A stretch of 64,000 bases of DNA from Thermococcus sp. MAR1 (GTDB taxonomy: Archaea; Methanobacteriota_B; Thermococci; Thermococcales; Thermococcaceae). This document shows, in pieces, positions 8,335 to 18,558 of the stretch. The notes below the pieces were generated by a model. The model searched no databases and was not told where the DNA came from. It saw nothing but the letters and a program-made list of their open reading frames with translations. The stretch covers positions 186,001 to 250,000 of the forward strand of contig NZ_SNUF01000002.1 of assembly GCF_012027305.1 (NCBI RefSeq), read 5' to 3'. A program made the position numbers and the translations under genes. Numbering within the stretch: position 1 is the first letter of the stretch; each line of letters starts with the position of its first letter.

Positions 8335-8665
8335 GGCTCTCACCTCTTGTTGCTCCTATTACGAACCCTTTTTAAAGTTAAGCCCTAAAGTGGAGAGCTG
8401 TGAACTGGTCGTTCTGGCGTTGAACTGCTCTCAATTGGCCTGGAATGTATTGAACGGTTATATCCTGGCCGTTATGGAAATTTTCTGAAAGTTCGTGATG
8501 GATTCCTCTTAATCCCGATTTGAAGGCTCTTTCATAGATTAAATCCCTTCTCCACCTCGTTTAATTCCCCTAACCGATGGGCCTTTTTAAGTGTGAACCA
8601 CTAATTTTAAAACTCATACCTCCAACTAACGACAAGTTTGCGAAAACTCACGAAGGGGTGAAGGT
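8335..8665. other. Intergenic region between speH and secF
   Basis: About 330 bases without a credible gene. It holds the speH promoter on the minus strand (~8368-8378) and two TATA-like elements on the plus strand for secF (CCTTTTTAAG at 8582-8591 and ATTTTAAAAC at 8604-8613). The middle, 8400-8560, contains loosely repeated TTGAAC and CTGGCC words but no stable hairpin, box C/D pair or reading frame that I can support. Confidence 0.5.
8604..8613 (+). promoter_or_regulatory. TATA box for secF-secD-trkA
   Basis: ATTTTAAAAC, ~55 bases before ATG 8666, with a GGGGTGA Shine-Dalgarno just before the start. Confidence 0.45.
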
Positions 8666-9580
8666 ATGTCGAAGTCCAAATCAAAGTCCAAGCCCAGCGC
8701 AGGGAATTCTGTGAGGGCGATGAAGCAGGAAAAACTGAGCTTTCTGGCGCGGATGGAGTACAAGAAGATGATAATGTACCCCCTCGCGGTCTTCGTGATA
8801 GCGCTGATGCTTCTCGCGGTCAACTTTCCAACGCTTGGAATTGATCTCCGCGGCGGTGTTGTGGTTACAGCCTATGGGGTTAATGCCAACCCCGATGAGC
8901 TTGCAAAATACCTAAGCGATAAAATCGGCGTTGACGTCAGGGTCGAAAGCTTCACCGGTGTGGAAGCCAGCGGCGTCAGAGTTTACGCCCCCATAGGCAC
9001 TAACCCGCTCAAAATAATCGACGCCATGAAGGATAAGTACCCAAACGCGGAATACACTCACAGCGAGGTTCAGCCGACATTCGGTGAAATCGCCCAACAG
9101 CAGGGAATCAGGGCGCTGGCCTTTGCGTTCCTCGCCATGGCGGTCGTGGTCTTCCTGTTCTTCAGGAACCTCGTTCCATCGCTCACGATAATCTTCTCGG
9201 CCCTCTCGGACATGACGATAGCAGTTGCCCTGATGGGGCTCTTTGGAATAGAGCTCACCACCGCCACGATAGCGGCCCTGCTCATGCTCATAGGTTACAC
9301 CGTCGACAGCAATATCCTTCTCACCACCAAGCTCCTGAGGAGAAAGGAGGATTCCATAGATAAGGCCTATCTCTCGGCCGTTTCGACGGGCTTCACGATG
9401 AGCACAACTACGCTGGGTGCCCTGCTGATACTCTGGGTAATCTCGACCTCGCAGACCATCGACAACATCGCCATAGTCCTCATCTTTGGTCTGCTCGCGG
9501 ACTTCATGAACACGTGGGTTCTCAACGCTGGAGTCCTGAAGTGGTACCTCACCAGAGAGGCAAGGGGTGGTAAATCATGA
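8666..9580 (+). CDS. secF: Protein-export membrane protein SecF
   Basis: 304 residues. After a Lys/Ser-rich cytoplasmic N-terminus there is one membrane helix (~36-54), the GIDLRGGVVV motif, an external domain, then five helices from ~residue 148. The conserved helix-4 segment GYTVDSNILLTTKL is present. With SecD it forms the RND-like complex that helps late stages of Sec translocation; archaea lack SecA, so the coupling differs from bacteria. The secF-before-secD order is usual in archaea. The gene ends overlapping secD by four bases. Confidence 0.95.
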   Translation: MSKSKSKSKPSAGNSVRAMKQEKLSFLARMEYKKMIMYPLAVFVIALMLLAVNFPTLGIDLRGGVVVTAYGVNANPDELAKYLSDKIGVDVRVESFTGVEASGVRVYAPIGTNPLKIIDAMKDKYPNAEYTHSEVQPTFGEIAQQQGIRALAFAFLAMAVVVFLFFRNLVPSLTIIFSALSDMTIAVALMGLFGIELTTATIAALLMLIGYTVDSNILLTTKLLRRKEDSIDKAYLSAVSTGFTMSTTTLGALLILWVISTSQTIDNIAIVLIFGLLADFMNTWVLNAGVLKWYLTREARGGKS

Positions 9581-11100
9581 AGAGAAGAACCAAAAAGCTC
9601 CTCCTGAACTGGAGGATAATCCTGCTCACGCTGTTCATCATAGGTTCCATAGCTTCTCTGTATGTGAATGGGCTGACCTTTGGTATAGACATAAGCGGTG
9701 GTGTTGCTCTCGTTGCCCAGACGGAACACCCCGTTGACACCAAGACCATGGGGCTCGTAACGGACTCCCTTCAGAAGAGGCTGAACACCCTCGGTCTGAG
9801 GGACATAACCGTTGAGGCCCAGGGAGACCAGATAGTCCTCATTAAAGTTGCCAACGTCACCTCTCCTGAGGAAGCAAATCAGATAAAGAGCGTCATTGAG
9901 AGCCAGGGTGTTTTCTACATGGAGTTCAACGGCGTTGTCTTTGGAACAGGAAATGACGTGGAGTACGTTGGAATCTATCAGATAAAGCCTGACAACAGCT
10001 GGGCGGTTCCATTCAGGATTTCAAAGAGCGCCGCGGAGAAATTCGCCGAGCTGGCCTACGGTAAGAAGGGCTGGCCCGTTGACATGTTCCTTGACCCGCC
10101 GGTCAACTCCCTGATGGTTGTCCCAGAGAGCGTTTACAAGACGATGAACAGCTCGGAGTTCAACGCTGAGGCCCCGGAGGCACCGACGCTCTTGGAGAGG
10201 ATTGGCAAGGCCTTCAACATAAGCGTCGTTGCCTACGCAAACCAGAGCGCCGATGAAATAGCCAAGCTCGCTCAGGGTAAGGACAAGATAGTCCTCGTTG
10301 ACGTCCCGGGGGAGCTTCAGGCCCAGCTTGAGGGAATGAACATCACGGTGAGGTACGTTCCAAGGGCCCAGGGCGAGAGTGATCACGCGCTCATAGTCAG
10401 GGTTCTTGGACTCTACGGCCCGTACTCCCTTGGTGAGGGCCTCACGGTTGGAGAGCCCCAGCAGGACGTTCAGATAACAGGAAGTGCCCCCGACAGGCTC
10501 ACGGCCGAGCAGGAAGCCAGCACTATCTACACCGTCCTCAAGAGTGGTTCGCTCCCGGTCAAGCTCAGCGTCGTGGGAATGGAGTTCATATCCCCGCGCC
10601 TTGGAGAGGGCTTCAGGACGCAGGCTCTCTACGCGGGCATAGGTGCGCTGATAACGGTCCTGCTCATCGTCTACTTCCACTACAGGAAGTGGAGGATAGC
10701 AATACCTGTCGCGAGCACCAGCCTCTTTGAAGCGATAATCATCCTCGGCTTTGCGGCGCTTATCAAGTGGAACCTCGATCTGCCCAGTATCGCGGGTATC
10801 ATTGCGGCCATAGGTACGGGCGTTGACCAGCAGATAGTCATAACCGACGAGCTAATCGGAGGGGAAAAGAGCACCAAGATAAGCAGACGCTCCAGCGTTC
10901 TCAAGAGGATGGGGAGGGCGTTCTTCGTCATATTCGCGTCAGCAGCGACTACGATAGCGGCCATGAGCTTTCTGCTGGTCTACTTCGTCGGAACGCTCAA
11001 GGGATTCGCCTTCACGACGATACTGGGTGTGCTCATCGGAATCCTGATAACCAGGCCAGCCTACGCTGAAATAGCCAAATACCTCCTCGGTGAGGACTGA
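9577..11100 (+). CDS. secD: Protein-export membrane protein SecD
   Basis: 507 residues. One N-terminal helix is followed by the GIDISGGVALVAQ motif (~residues 31-43), a large external domain to ~345, then five helices. Helix 4 carries GTGVDQQIVITDEL, the archaeal version of the conserved acidic helix. It is translated from an ATGA overlap with secF, and its stop TGA overlaps the trkA ATG. The three genes therefore form one tight operon. Confidence 0.95.
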   Translation: MKRRTKKLLLNWRIILLTLFIIGSIASLYVNGLTFGIDISGGVALVAQTEHPVDTKTMGLVTDSLQKRLNTLGLRDITVEAQGDQIVLIKVANVTSPEEANQIKSVIESQGVFYMEFNGVVFGTGNDVEYVGIYQIKPDNSWAVPFRISKSAAEKFAELAYGKKGWPVDMFLDPPVNSLMVVPESVYKTMNSSEFNAEAPEAPTLLERIGKAFNISVVAYANQSADEIAKLAQGKDKIVLVDVPGELQAQLEGMNITVRYVPRAQGESDHALIVRVLGLYGPYSLGEGLTVGEPQQDVQITGSAPDRLTAEQEASTIYTVLKSGSLPVKLSVVGMEFISPRLGEGFRTQALYAGIGALITVLLIVYFHYRKWRIAIPVASTSLFEAIIILGFAALIKWNLDLPSIAGIIAAIGTGVDQQIVITDELIGGEKSTKISRRSSVLKRMGRAFFVIFASAATTIAAMSFLLVYFVGTLKGFAFTTILGVLIGILITRPAYAEIAKYLLGED

Positions 11101-11792
11101 TGTTCGTCGTTATAATGGGCGCCGGAAGGGTCGGCTACCTCGTGGCCAAGATGCTGGAGGAGGAGGGACACGACGTAACGATAATAGAGATGGACAAGGA
11201 GCGCGCCAAGGAGCTCTCCCTCCTCATAAACGGCTTGGTCATCGAGGGCGATGCCACCGACCCGAAAACGCTGGAAGAGGCCAACATAAAGCAGGCCGAT
11301 GCCTTTGCGGCCTTGACGGGCAAGGATGATGCCAACCTGCTCGCCTGCATACTGGCGAAGCACCTCAATCCGAGGATCAAGACGTCGCTCAGGATAAGCA
11401 ACCCACAAAACAGGCGCATATTCGAGGAGGTCACCGACCTCAAGCGCTACTTCGACTTCGTGATCTCACCCGAGGAGATAGCGGCTGAATACATCAGCAG
11501 GAACATAGTCACGCCGGGCTTTGATAGGGTGCTCTTCCCGAAGGAAGGTGCTGAAATAGTCCGCTTCAGCATAAACGGTGACAGTGAGATAGCCGGTAAG
11601 CTGGTCAAGGACCTGAAGCTGCCGAGGGACGCGCTTATGGTTGCTGTCTACGACGAGAAGGGCAACCTCATAATTCCGTCAGGCGATACGAAGCTTCCAG
11701 AGAAGGGACAGCTCATAATATTTGCCAAGAACAGCGTTCTGGACGATGTGAAGAAGCTCCTGGAAAAGAAAAAACCCAACAGCGAAAGTTAA
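11100..11792 (+). CDS. trkA: TrkA-family K+ channel/transporter regulatory subunit (RCK_N + TrkA_C)
   Basis: 230 residues. The Rossmann nucleotide-binding motif MGAGRVGYLVA opens the protein and the first ~140 residues form the RCK/TrkA-N domain. The TrkA-C domain (~150-225) follows, with KLPRDALMVAVYDEKGNLIIPSGDT. It should bind NAD(H) or ATP and gate a K+ uptake channel, but no TrkH/KtrB partner is in this window. The start overlaps the secD stop (TGATG), so translation is coupled to secD. Confidence 0.92.
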   Translation: MFVVIMGAGRVGYLVAKMLEEEGHDVTIIEMDKERAKELSLLINGLVIEGDATDPKTLEEANIKQADAFAALTGKDDANLLACILAKHLNPRIKTSLRISNPQNRRIFEEVTDLKRYFDFVISPEEIAAEYISRNIVTPGFDRVLFPKEGAEIVRFSINGDSEIAGKLVKDLKLPRDALMVAVYDEKGNLIIPSGDTKLPEKGQLIIFAKNSVLDDVKKLLEKKKPNSES

Positions 11793-11799
11793 TATGACA

Positions 11800-11837
11800 T
11801 TTTTTTCAACTTTTATGCCCATTTTTGTTCTTTCATC
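11800..11837 (+). terminator. T-rich termination region after trkA
   Basis: Several T-runs (ATTTTTTTC at 11800-11808, AACTTTTATG and CATTTTTGTTCTTTC) follow the trkA stop. Archaeal termination needs U-tracts rather than a hairpin. Confidence 0.5.
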
Positions 11838-11866
11838 GTCAAATCCTCGGTTGGTGGGCCAAAAAC

Positions 11867-11876
11867 TATTTAAACC
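11867..11876 (+). promoter_or_regulatory. TATA box of the ATP synthase operon
   Basis: CTATTTAAAC with a purine-rich CAAAAA upstream (BRE-like). The first start, ATG 11939, lies ~63 bases downstream. Confidence 0.55.
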
Positions 11877-11938
11877 AATTAGGGAAGCCAAAGGTGGCGT
11901 GAGGATCACCTGTTTTCGGTGTCATTGGGGGGCTAATC

Positions 11939-12250
11939 ATGGAGGACGTCATCAAGCAGATTGTCGATGCAGAGAAGCAGGCCGAGGAGAGGATCGAGAG
12001 GGCCAAGGAAGAGGCCAAGGAGATAGTCCTCAAGGCCCGCGAGGAGGCCAAGCTTCTCGAAAAGAGCATAGTTGAAGAGGCCGAGAAAAACGCAGAATCC
12101 CTCATCGAGAAGGCCCGCCTCGAGGGTGAGGAGGAGGCCAAGAGAATACTTGAGGAGGGCGACTCCGAGATCGAGGAGCTCAAGGTCAAGGCCACGAACA
12201 ACTTCGAGAGGGCCATCTCCGCTGGAATAGCGCTCGTGAGAGGGGGCTGA
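11939..12250 (+). CDS. atpH: A-type ATP synthase subunit H
   Basis: 103 residues, almost wholly a charged alpha-helical coiled coil (Glu/Lys/Ala-rich heptads). Subunit H pairs with E to form the peripheral stalk that holds the catalytic head against rotation. It is first in the H-I-K-E-C-F-A-B-D operon and its stop lies two bases before the start of subunit I. Confidence 0.92.
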   Translation: MEDVIKQIVDAEKQAEERIERAKEEAKEIVLKAREEAKLLEKSIVEEAEKNAESLIEKARLEGEEEAKRILEEGDSEIEELKVKATNNFERAISAGIALVRGG

Positions 12251-12251
12251 A

Positions 12252-14228
12252 ATGTTCAAGCCTGAAGAGATGGTCAAGGTAGAAGTCATCACGCTCAACC
12301 GCTACAAGGACAGTCTCCTGACTTATCTCCACGAGAACGGCATGGTTGAAATAAGGGAACTCGACGTCGAGATAGCCCAGAAGGATTCACCCAACGAGTA
12401 TCACAGGAAGGCTGCCTCGTACAGTATAACCATCTCAAGGCTCGTTGATTTCCTGAAGGCCTACCGAAAGTCCACCGGAGGCGGCATAAAGGAGTTCATC
12501 TTCCCAAAGGAGAGGGCGAGGAAGAAGTACAAGTACGAGGGAATCGAGAGGCTTATCAGGGACGTTGAAGACTTTCTCAGCGCCGTCGAGCCGGAGATAA
12601 AGGCGGTTGAGGGCAAGATAACCTCAACCCAGACTGAAATCGAGAGGATAAAGGGTGACATAGCGATACTGGAACTCCTCTCGACGCTCAACCTTGACGT
12701 TTCGTATCTCAAATCGACCGACATGCTTGAAATCGTCGTCGGAACCGTTGACAGGAACAAGTTCAAGGCCCTCGTTGAGGAGGTCACCAAGGCTACTGAG
12801 AACAGGGCTGTCATAGTCTCGAAGGAGCTGAAGGACAAAGTTCTGGCGGTTTTCGTCTTCCTCAAGGTCGACTACGACAGAGCCAACCCGATTCTGGCCA
12901 AGTACTCTCTTGAGAGGCTAGAGGTTCCCGAGGGTGAGGGAACCCCCAAGGAGCTCATAGCGGTCTACGAGGAGAAGCTCAGGAGAAAGGAGGAGGAGCT
13001 TGAGAGCGCCAGGAAAGACGCGGAGATGCTTGCCGAGAAGTACTACGAGGACGTCGTCTTCTACCAGGAGCTCATGGAGAACGAGCGCGACAAGGCAACG
13101 GTTCTCCCGATGCTCGCCAGAACCAACATGACCTTCGCTTTAACCGGCTGGCTCCCAAGGAGCGATGTCCCCCGGGTTCTGGACGGCATCAAGAGGGTGA
13201 CCAAAGGTACTGCTTACATCAACATCAGGGAGCCGAGCAAAGAAGAACTCGACGAGATTCCGATAAAGCTGAAAAATCCATCCTGGGCCAGGCCCTTCGA
13301 GATGCTCACCGAGATGTACGGCGTCCCCAAGTACAACGAGATAGACCCGACGCCGATAATAACCTTCACCTACTCGTTCTTCTTCGGATTCATGCTCACC
13401 GACTTCATGTACGGCCTCATAATAGCAATAATAGCCGCGCTCCTCGTCAAGGGGCACAGGAAGTTCAACGACGGCACCTACAAGTTCGCCTACACCCTGC
13501 TTATAAGCTCGTTCTTCACCATGGCAATGGGTGTTATCTTCGGCAGCTACTTTGGCAACGCCTTTGATCTAGCCGGCTTCACAGTCCCGCGCGTCTGGGA
13601 CACCTTCCAGGATGCACTAGTAGTGCTTCAGCTTGCTCTCGCGATAGGTATAGCCCACCTCTTCACGGGTTACACCGTCGGCTTCATAGTCAAGCTCAGG
13701 AACGGCGAGGTTAAGGACGCGATACTCGACCAGCTCTCGTGGATGCTCATAATACTTGGAATAACCTTCCTGTTCCTCTCCAGTAAAAACCCAGCACTGA
13801 ACATGCCCGGCAAGGCGCTCTTCGGAGTTGGCTTGGCTCTCTTCGTACTCAGCGAGCTCAAGAACGGTGCACTGGCGGTTCTTTTGGTCATCTCGGACTT
13901 CTTCGGTTTCGTGGGCAGCTGGCTCAGCTACGCGAGGCTCATGGCACTCGCCCTAGCGACGGCTGGAATAGCCATGGTCGTCAACATACTTGCCCAGATG
14001 GTCTGGGGCATAAGCATCGGCCCCGTTCCCATAGGCATACTCATCGGAATCATACTGTTTGCCGGCGGCCAGCTGTTTTCGGTCGCCATCAACGCCCTCG
14101 GAGCGTTCGTCCACTCGCTCCGTCTTCAGTACGTTGAATTTTTCGGCACGTTCTACTCAGGTGAAGGTAAACCCTTCCAGCCCTTCAGGGCTAAAAGAGA
14201 AGTTTCCGAACTGGAGTTTGAAGCTTAA
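12252..14228 (+). CDS. atpI: A-type ATP synthase subunit I (membrane stator)
   Basis: 658 residues. The first ~350 are a soluble, coiled-coil-rich cytoplasmic arm (heptads at ~90-125 and 235-275). The last ~300 hold about eight membrane helices, including YSFFFGFMLTDFMYG and the segment SWLSYARLMALALA, which contains the conserved Arg of the ion path. This subunit provides the half-channels facing the K ring and links to the E/H stalks. Confidence 0.95.
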   Translation: MFKPEEMVKVEVITLNRYKDSLLTYLHENGMVEIRELDVEIAQKDSPNEYHRKAASYSITISRLVDFLKAYRKSTGGGIKEFIFPKERARKKYKYEGIERLIRDVEDFLSAVEPEIKAVEGKITSTQTEIERIKGDIAILELLSTLNLDVSYLKSTDMLEIVVGTVDRNKFKALVEEVTKATENRAVIVSKELKDKVLAVFVFLKVDYDRANPILAKYSLERLEVPEGEGTPKELIAVYEEKLRRKEEELESARKDAEMLAEKYYEDVVFYQELMENERDKATVLPMLARTNMTFALTGWLPRSDVPRVLDGIKRVTKGTAYINIREPSKEELDEIPIKLKNPSWARPFEMLTEMYGVPKYNEIDPTPIITFTYSFFFGFMLTDFMYGLIIAIIAALLVKGHRKFNDGTYKFAYTLLISSFFTMAMGVIFGSYFGNAFDLAGFTVPRVWDTFQDALVVLQLALAIGIAHLFTGYTVGFIVKLRNGEVKDAILDQLSWMLIILGITFLFLSSKNPALNMPGKALFGVGLALFVLSELKNGALAVLLVISDFFGFVGSWLSYARLMALALATAGIAMVVNILAQMVWGISIGPVPIGILIGIILFAGGQLFSVAINALGAFVHSLRLQYVEFFGTFYSGEGKPFQPFRAKREVSELEFEA

Positions 14229-14240
14229 GGAGGTGCATGA

Positions 14241-14732
<492 letters not shown>

Positions 14733-14771
14733 CTCCCGCAAACTTTCTTTATAGACCAAGGAGGAAGGAGG

Positions 14772-15383
14772 ATGGAAGGAGCAGAGCTGATCATCCAGGA
14801 GATAAACAGGGAAGCGGAGCAGAAGATACAGTACATACTCAGCGAGGCCCAGAAGGAGGCGGAGAAGATTAAGGAAGAAGCGAGAAAGAGGGCCGAAGCG
14901 AGGGCCGAGTGGATACTCAGGAAGGCCCAGACCCAGGCCGAGACGGAAAGGCAGCGCATAATAGCCAACGCAAGGCTTGAGGTCAGGAAGAAGCGCCTTG
15001 AGGTCCAGGAAGAGCTCATCCAGGAGGTAATAACCGCCCTCAAGGAGAGGCTGGCTGAGCTTCCCGAGGAGGAGTACTTCCCGATGCTCGTTGACCTCAC
15101 AGTCAAGGCCCTCGAAGAACTCGGTGGGGAGGCGTGCATTATCCGCTCCAACGTGAAGACCCTGAAGCTCCTTGAGAGCAAGCTCGGGGAGTTCAGAAAG
15201 ACTGTTGCGGCAAAGCTCGGAAGGGACGTGGAGATAAGCCTCGGTGAGCCGATATCGACCATAGGCGGTGTCCTAGTTGAGACCCCTGATGGCTCTGTTA
15301 GGGTCGACAACACCTTCGAGTCAAGGATAGAGAGGTTTGAGAGTGAACTGAGGGCAGAGATAGCCAAGGCTCTCTTCGGGTGA
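14772..15383 (+). CDS. atpE: A-type ATP synthase subunit E
   Basis: 203 residues. The N-terminal ~95 form a Glu/Lys/Ala/Arg-rich helix that pairs with subunit H. The C-terminal ~105 form the globular head that binds the A/B ring (SNVKTLKLLES, ISTIGGVLVETPDGSVRVDNTFESR). The start follows AAGGAGGAAGG. Confidence 0.95.
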   Translation: MEGAELIIQEINREAEQKIQYILSEAQKEAEKIKEEARKRAEARAEWILRKAQTQAETERQRIIANARLEVRKKRLEVQEELIQEVITALKERLAELPEEEYFPMLVDLTVKALEELGGEACIIRSNVKTLKLLESKLGEFRKTVAAKLGRDVEISLGEPISTIGGVLVETPDGSVRVDNTFESRIERFESELRAEIAKALFG

Positions 15384-15388
15384 GGTTA

Positions 15389-16489
15389 ATGGAAGCAGGA
15401 GCCGTAAGCGGAATCCTAAACACGACGCTGGCTGTAGTATTCACCTGGGTGGGATACAAGACGGCCAGGATAGTGTGGAAGTACACCCCATATTCATACC
15501 CCAACGCCAGGATAAAGGCCATGGAGGCGAAGCTCCTGAGCGAGCAGAGGTTCAACGAGCTGGCCGAGAGCAGGACGCTTCAGAACTTCGTCGTTAGCCT
15601 GGAGGACACCGACTACAAGGACTACCTCACCGATGTTTCGGCCTACACCGTCGAGGAGATAGAGAGAGCCCTAGAAAAGGCCCTTGCCGGGACCTACGAG
15701 CTGATGATCAAGATCCTCCCGAAGAGGGTCAGTCCGTTCTTCAGGTTCATGCTCGAGGAGTGGGACGTCAGAAACATAGCGAGTGTCGTCAAGGCCAAGT
15801 TCGCCGGCGAGGTTGCGGGCGACTACGTCATGGAGATAGGCCCGATGCTTCCAAAGGTCAAGGCCATGGCCGAGGCAAAGACCATGGAGGAGATACTCGT
15901 AATCCTTGAGGGCACACCCTACGAGGAACCCTACCAGAAGTTGCTCCTCGGAGAGATATCGCTCCAGGAGTTTGAGACCGAACTCTACAGGATGCACTAC
16001 GGAAAGCTCCTCCGCTATGCTCTCTCAAGGAAGGACGACGAGAGGGTTATACTCGAGGAGTTCGTCAGGCTCAAAATCGATAAGGCCAACATACTCACCG
16101 TCCTCAGGGCAAAGTCCGCCGGAATGACCGCGGAGGAGATAAGGCCGCTGATAATCCCTGGAGGAAGCGTAAAGCTGGACCCGCTCCTCCACGTCGACGA
16201 CCTGAGCATGGCCTTGGCAGAGCTGGACTCCACCAAGTACGGCAAGGTCATCAGGGACGTCAGGGAGGAAGTCGAGAGGGATCTCAGTGTCCTCGAGAGG
16301 GCCCTTGAGAGGCACATCCTTGAGAGGATGAACGAGCTCAACAGGTTCTACCCGCTCAGCGTTGCGGCTCCGTTGAGCTACATCCTCCAGAAGGAGAGGG
16401 AAGTCAGAAAGCTCAGGGCGATAGCGAAGCTCATCGAGGACGGCGTTCACCCTGAGAGGATAAAGGAACTCGCGGGTGATGTTGCATGA
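15389..16489 (+). CDS. atpC: A-type ATP synthase subunit C (V-ATPase d-like)
   Basis: 366 residues of the V_ATPase subunit C/AC39 family, which sits on the K ring and carries the central stalk. The protein is helical with repeated motifs such as [23 protein letters not shown] in outline. I preferred ATG 15389 to GTG 15380, because the sequence from [20 protein letters not shown] resembles the N-terminus of Pyrococcus homologues. Its start lies just after the subunit E stop. Confidence 0.92.
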   Translation: MEAGAVSGILNTTLAVVFTWVGYKTARIVWKYTPYSYPNARIKAMEAKLLSEQRFNELAESRTLQNFVVSLEDTDYKDYLTDVSAYTVEEIERALEKALAGTYELMIKILPKRVSPFFRFMLEEWDVRNIASVVKAKFAGEVAGDYVMEIGPMLPKVKAMAEAKTMEEILVILEGTPYEEPYQKLLLGEISLQEFETELYRMHYGKLLRYALSRKDDERVILEEFVRLKIDKANILTVLRAKSAGMTAEEIRPLIIPGGSVKLDPLLHVDDLSMALAELDSTKYGKVIRDVREEVERDLSVLERALERHILERMNELNRFYPLSVAAPLSYILQKEREVRKLRAIAKLIEDGVHPERIKELAGDVA

Positions 16490-16794
16490 AGATAGCCGTG
16501 CTTGGCGACAAGGACACCGCGCTCGGCTTCAGGCTGGCCGGTGCCCATGAGGTTTATTCCTTCGACGATACTCCCCTTGATATGGAGAGGCTCCGGAACA
16601 AGCTGAAGGAGCTCGTCGAGAGGGACGACATTGGAATAATCCTGATAACCGAGAGATTCGTTGAGAAGGTTGAACTCCCTGAGGTTACCGTTCCAATCAT
16701 CCTTCAGGTGCCGGACAAGTCCGGCTCCAGGCTAGGTGAAGAGGCCATCAAGGAGATAGTTAGAAGGGCAATTGGTGTTGAGCTGAAGAGGTGA
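16486..16794 (+). CDS. atpF: A-type ATP synthase subunit F
   Basis: 102 residues with the family's start [19 protein letters not shown] and a Rossmann-like fold. It binds subunit D in the central rotor. The ATG overlaps the subunit C stop by four bases (ATGA), so the two are translationally coupled. Confidence 0.95.
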   Translation: MKIAVLGDKDTALGFRLAGAHEVYSFDDTPLDMERLRNKLKELVERDDIGIILITERFVEKVELPEVTVPIILQVPDKSGSRLGEEAIKEIVRRAIGVELKR

Positions 16795-16800
16795 AGGGAA

Positions 16801-18558
16801 ATGGGAAGGATAATTCGCGTTACCGGTCCGCTCGTCGTTGCCGACGGAATGAAAGGCTCCAAGATGTACGAAGTGGTTCGCGTCGGCGAAATGGGGCTTA
16901 TAGGAGAAATCATTCGCCTTGAGGGGGACAAAGCAGTCATTCAGGTCTATGAAGAAACTGCAGGTATAAGACCGGGTGAGCCGGTTGAGGGAACCGGCGC
17001 TTCACTGAGCGTCGAGCTCGGCCCCGGACTGCTCACCGCAATGTACGACGGAATTCAGAGGCCTCTCGAGGTTCTCAGAGAGCTGAGCGGTGACTTCATA
17101 GCGAGGGGCCTTACCGCCCCTGCTCTGCCAAGGGACAAGAAGTGGCACTTCACGCCAAAGGTTAAGGTCGGGGACAAGGTCGTCGGGGGCGACGTCCTCG
17201 GTGTTGTTCCAGAAACGAGTATTATCGAGCACAAGATCCTCGTTCCGCCGTGGGTTGAGGGAGAGATAGTGGAGATAGTCGAGGAGGGTGACTACACCAT
17301 CGAGGAGGTCATTGCGAAGGTCAAGAAGCCCGACGGAACCATTGAGGAGCTCAAGATGTACCACCGCTGGCCCGTCCGTGTTAAGAGGCCCTACAAGAGG
17401 AAGCTCCCACCGGAGGTTCCGCTCATCACGGGACAAAGAACCATCGACACCTTCTTCAGCCAGGCAAAGGGTGGAACCGCGGCAATTCCGGGTCCCTTCG
17501 GTTCAGGTAAGACCGTTACCCAGCACCAGCTCGCCAAGTGGAGCGACGCGCAGGTCGTCGTTTACATAGGCTGTGGAGAGCGCGGAAACGAGATGACTGA
17601 TGTGCTTGAGGAATTCCCGAAGCTCAAGGACCCGAAGACCGGAAAGCCACTCATGGAGAGGACCGTTCTCATAGCCAACACCTCGAACATGCCGGTCGCG
17701 GCCAGGGAGGCTTCAATCTACACCGGAATTACAATAGCCGAGTACTTCAGGGACATGGGCTACGACGTGGCTCTGATGGCCGACTCCACGAGCAGGTGGG
17801 CGGAAGCGCTCCGTGAGATTTCCGGAAGGCTTGAGGAGATGCCCGGTGAGGAGGGTTACCCGGCATACCTCGCGAGCAAGATAGCGGAGTTCTATGAGAG
17901 AGCTGGAAGGGTTGTTACACTCGGAAGCGACGAGAGGATTGGAAGTGTTTCCGTCATCGGTGCCGTTTCGCCGCCCGGTGGAGACTTCAGCGAGCCGGTC
18001 GTCCAGAACACTTTGAGAGTCGTCAAGGTATTCTGGGCCCTCGATGCCGACTTGGCCAGGAGAAGGCACTTCCCGGCGATCAACTGGCTGAGGAGCTATT
18101 CCCTCTACATCGACTCCATTCAGGACTGGTGGCACAAGAACGTTGACCCCGAGTGGAGGAAGATGCGCGACCAGGCAATGGCGCTCCTCCAGAAGGAGGC
18201 CGAACTTCAGGAGATAGTCAGGATCGTCGGTCCGGATGCACTGCCGGACAGGGAGAAGGCCATACTCATTGTGACAAGGATGATACGTGAGGACTTCCTC
18301 CAGCAGGATGCCTTCGACGAGGTCGACACCTACTGCCCGCCGAAGAAGCAGGTCACCATGATGAGGGTTATCCTCAACTTCTACGAGAAGACCATGGAGG
18401 CCGTTGACAGGGGAGTTCCGGTTGACGAGATAGCCAAGCTCCCGGTCAGGGAGAAGATAGGTCGTATGAAGTTCGAGCCGGAGATAGAGAAGGTCAAAGC
18501 CCTCATCGATGAGACGAACGAGCAGTTTGAGGAGCTCTTTAAGAGGTATGGAGCGTGA
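16801..18558 (+). CDS. atpA: A-type ATP synthase catalytic subunit A
   Basis: 585 residues. The P-loop GPFGSGKT is at residues 231-238 and is followed by GCGERGNEM and the catalytic-site segment [28 protein letters not shown]. The large non-homologous region of A subunits is present at ~115-195. No intein interrupts the P-loop, unlike several archaeal A subunits. The start ATG follows GAAGGGAA. The stop TGA shares bases with the subunit B ATG. Confidence 0.98.
   Translation: MGRIIRVTGPLVVADGMKGSKMYEVVRVGEMGLIGEIIRLEGDKAVIQVYEETAGIRPGEPVEGTGASLSVELGPGLLTAMYDGIQRPLEVLRELSGDFIARGLTAPALPRDKKWHFTPKVKVGDKVVGGDVLGVVPETSIIEHKILVPPWVEGEIVEIVEEGDYTIEEVIAKVKKPDGTIEELKMYHRWPVRVKRPYKRKLPPEVPLITGQRTIDTFFSQAKGGTAAIPGPFGSGKTVTQHQLAKWSDAQVVVYIGCGERGNEMTDVLEEFPKLKDPKTGKPLMERTVLIANTSNMPVAAREASIYTGITIAEYFRDMGYDVALMADSTSRWAEALREISGRLEEMPGEEGYPAYLASKIAEFYERAGRVVTLGSDERIGSVSVIGAVSPPGGDFSEPVVQNTLRVVKVFWALDADLARRRHFPAINWLRSYSLYIDSIQDWWHKNVDPEWRKMRDQAMALLQKEAELQEIVRIVGPDALPDREKAILIVTRMIREDFLQQDAFDEVDTYCPPKKQVTMMRVILNFYEKTMEAVDRGVPVDEIAKLPVREKIGRMKFEPEIEKVKALIDETNEQFEELFKRYGA

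Noticed and set aside
8400-8560. Possible small RNA suggested by repeated TTGAAC and a CTGA...GTGATGG pair
   Set aside because: The spacing does not suit box C/D guides and no terminal stem can be drawn.
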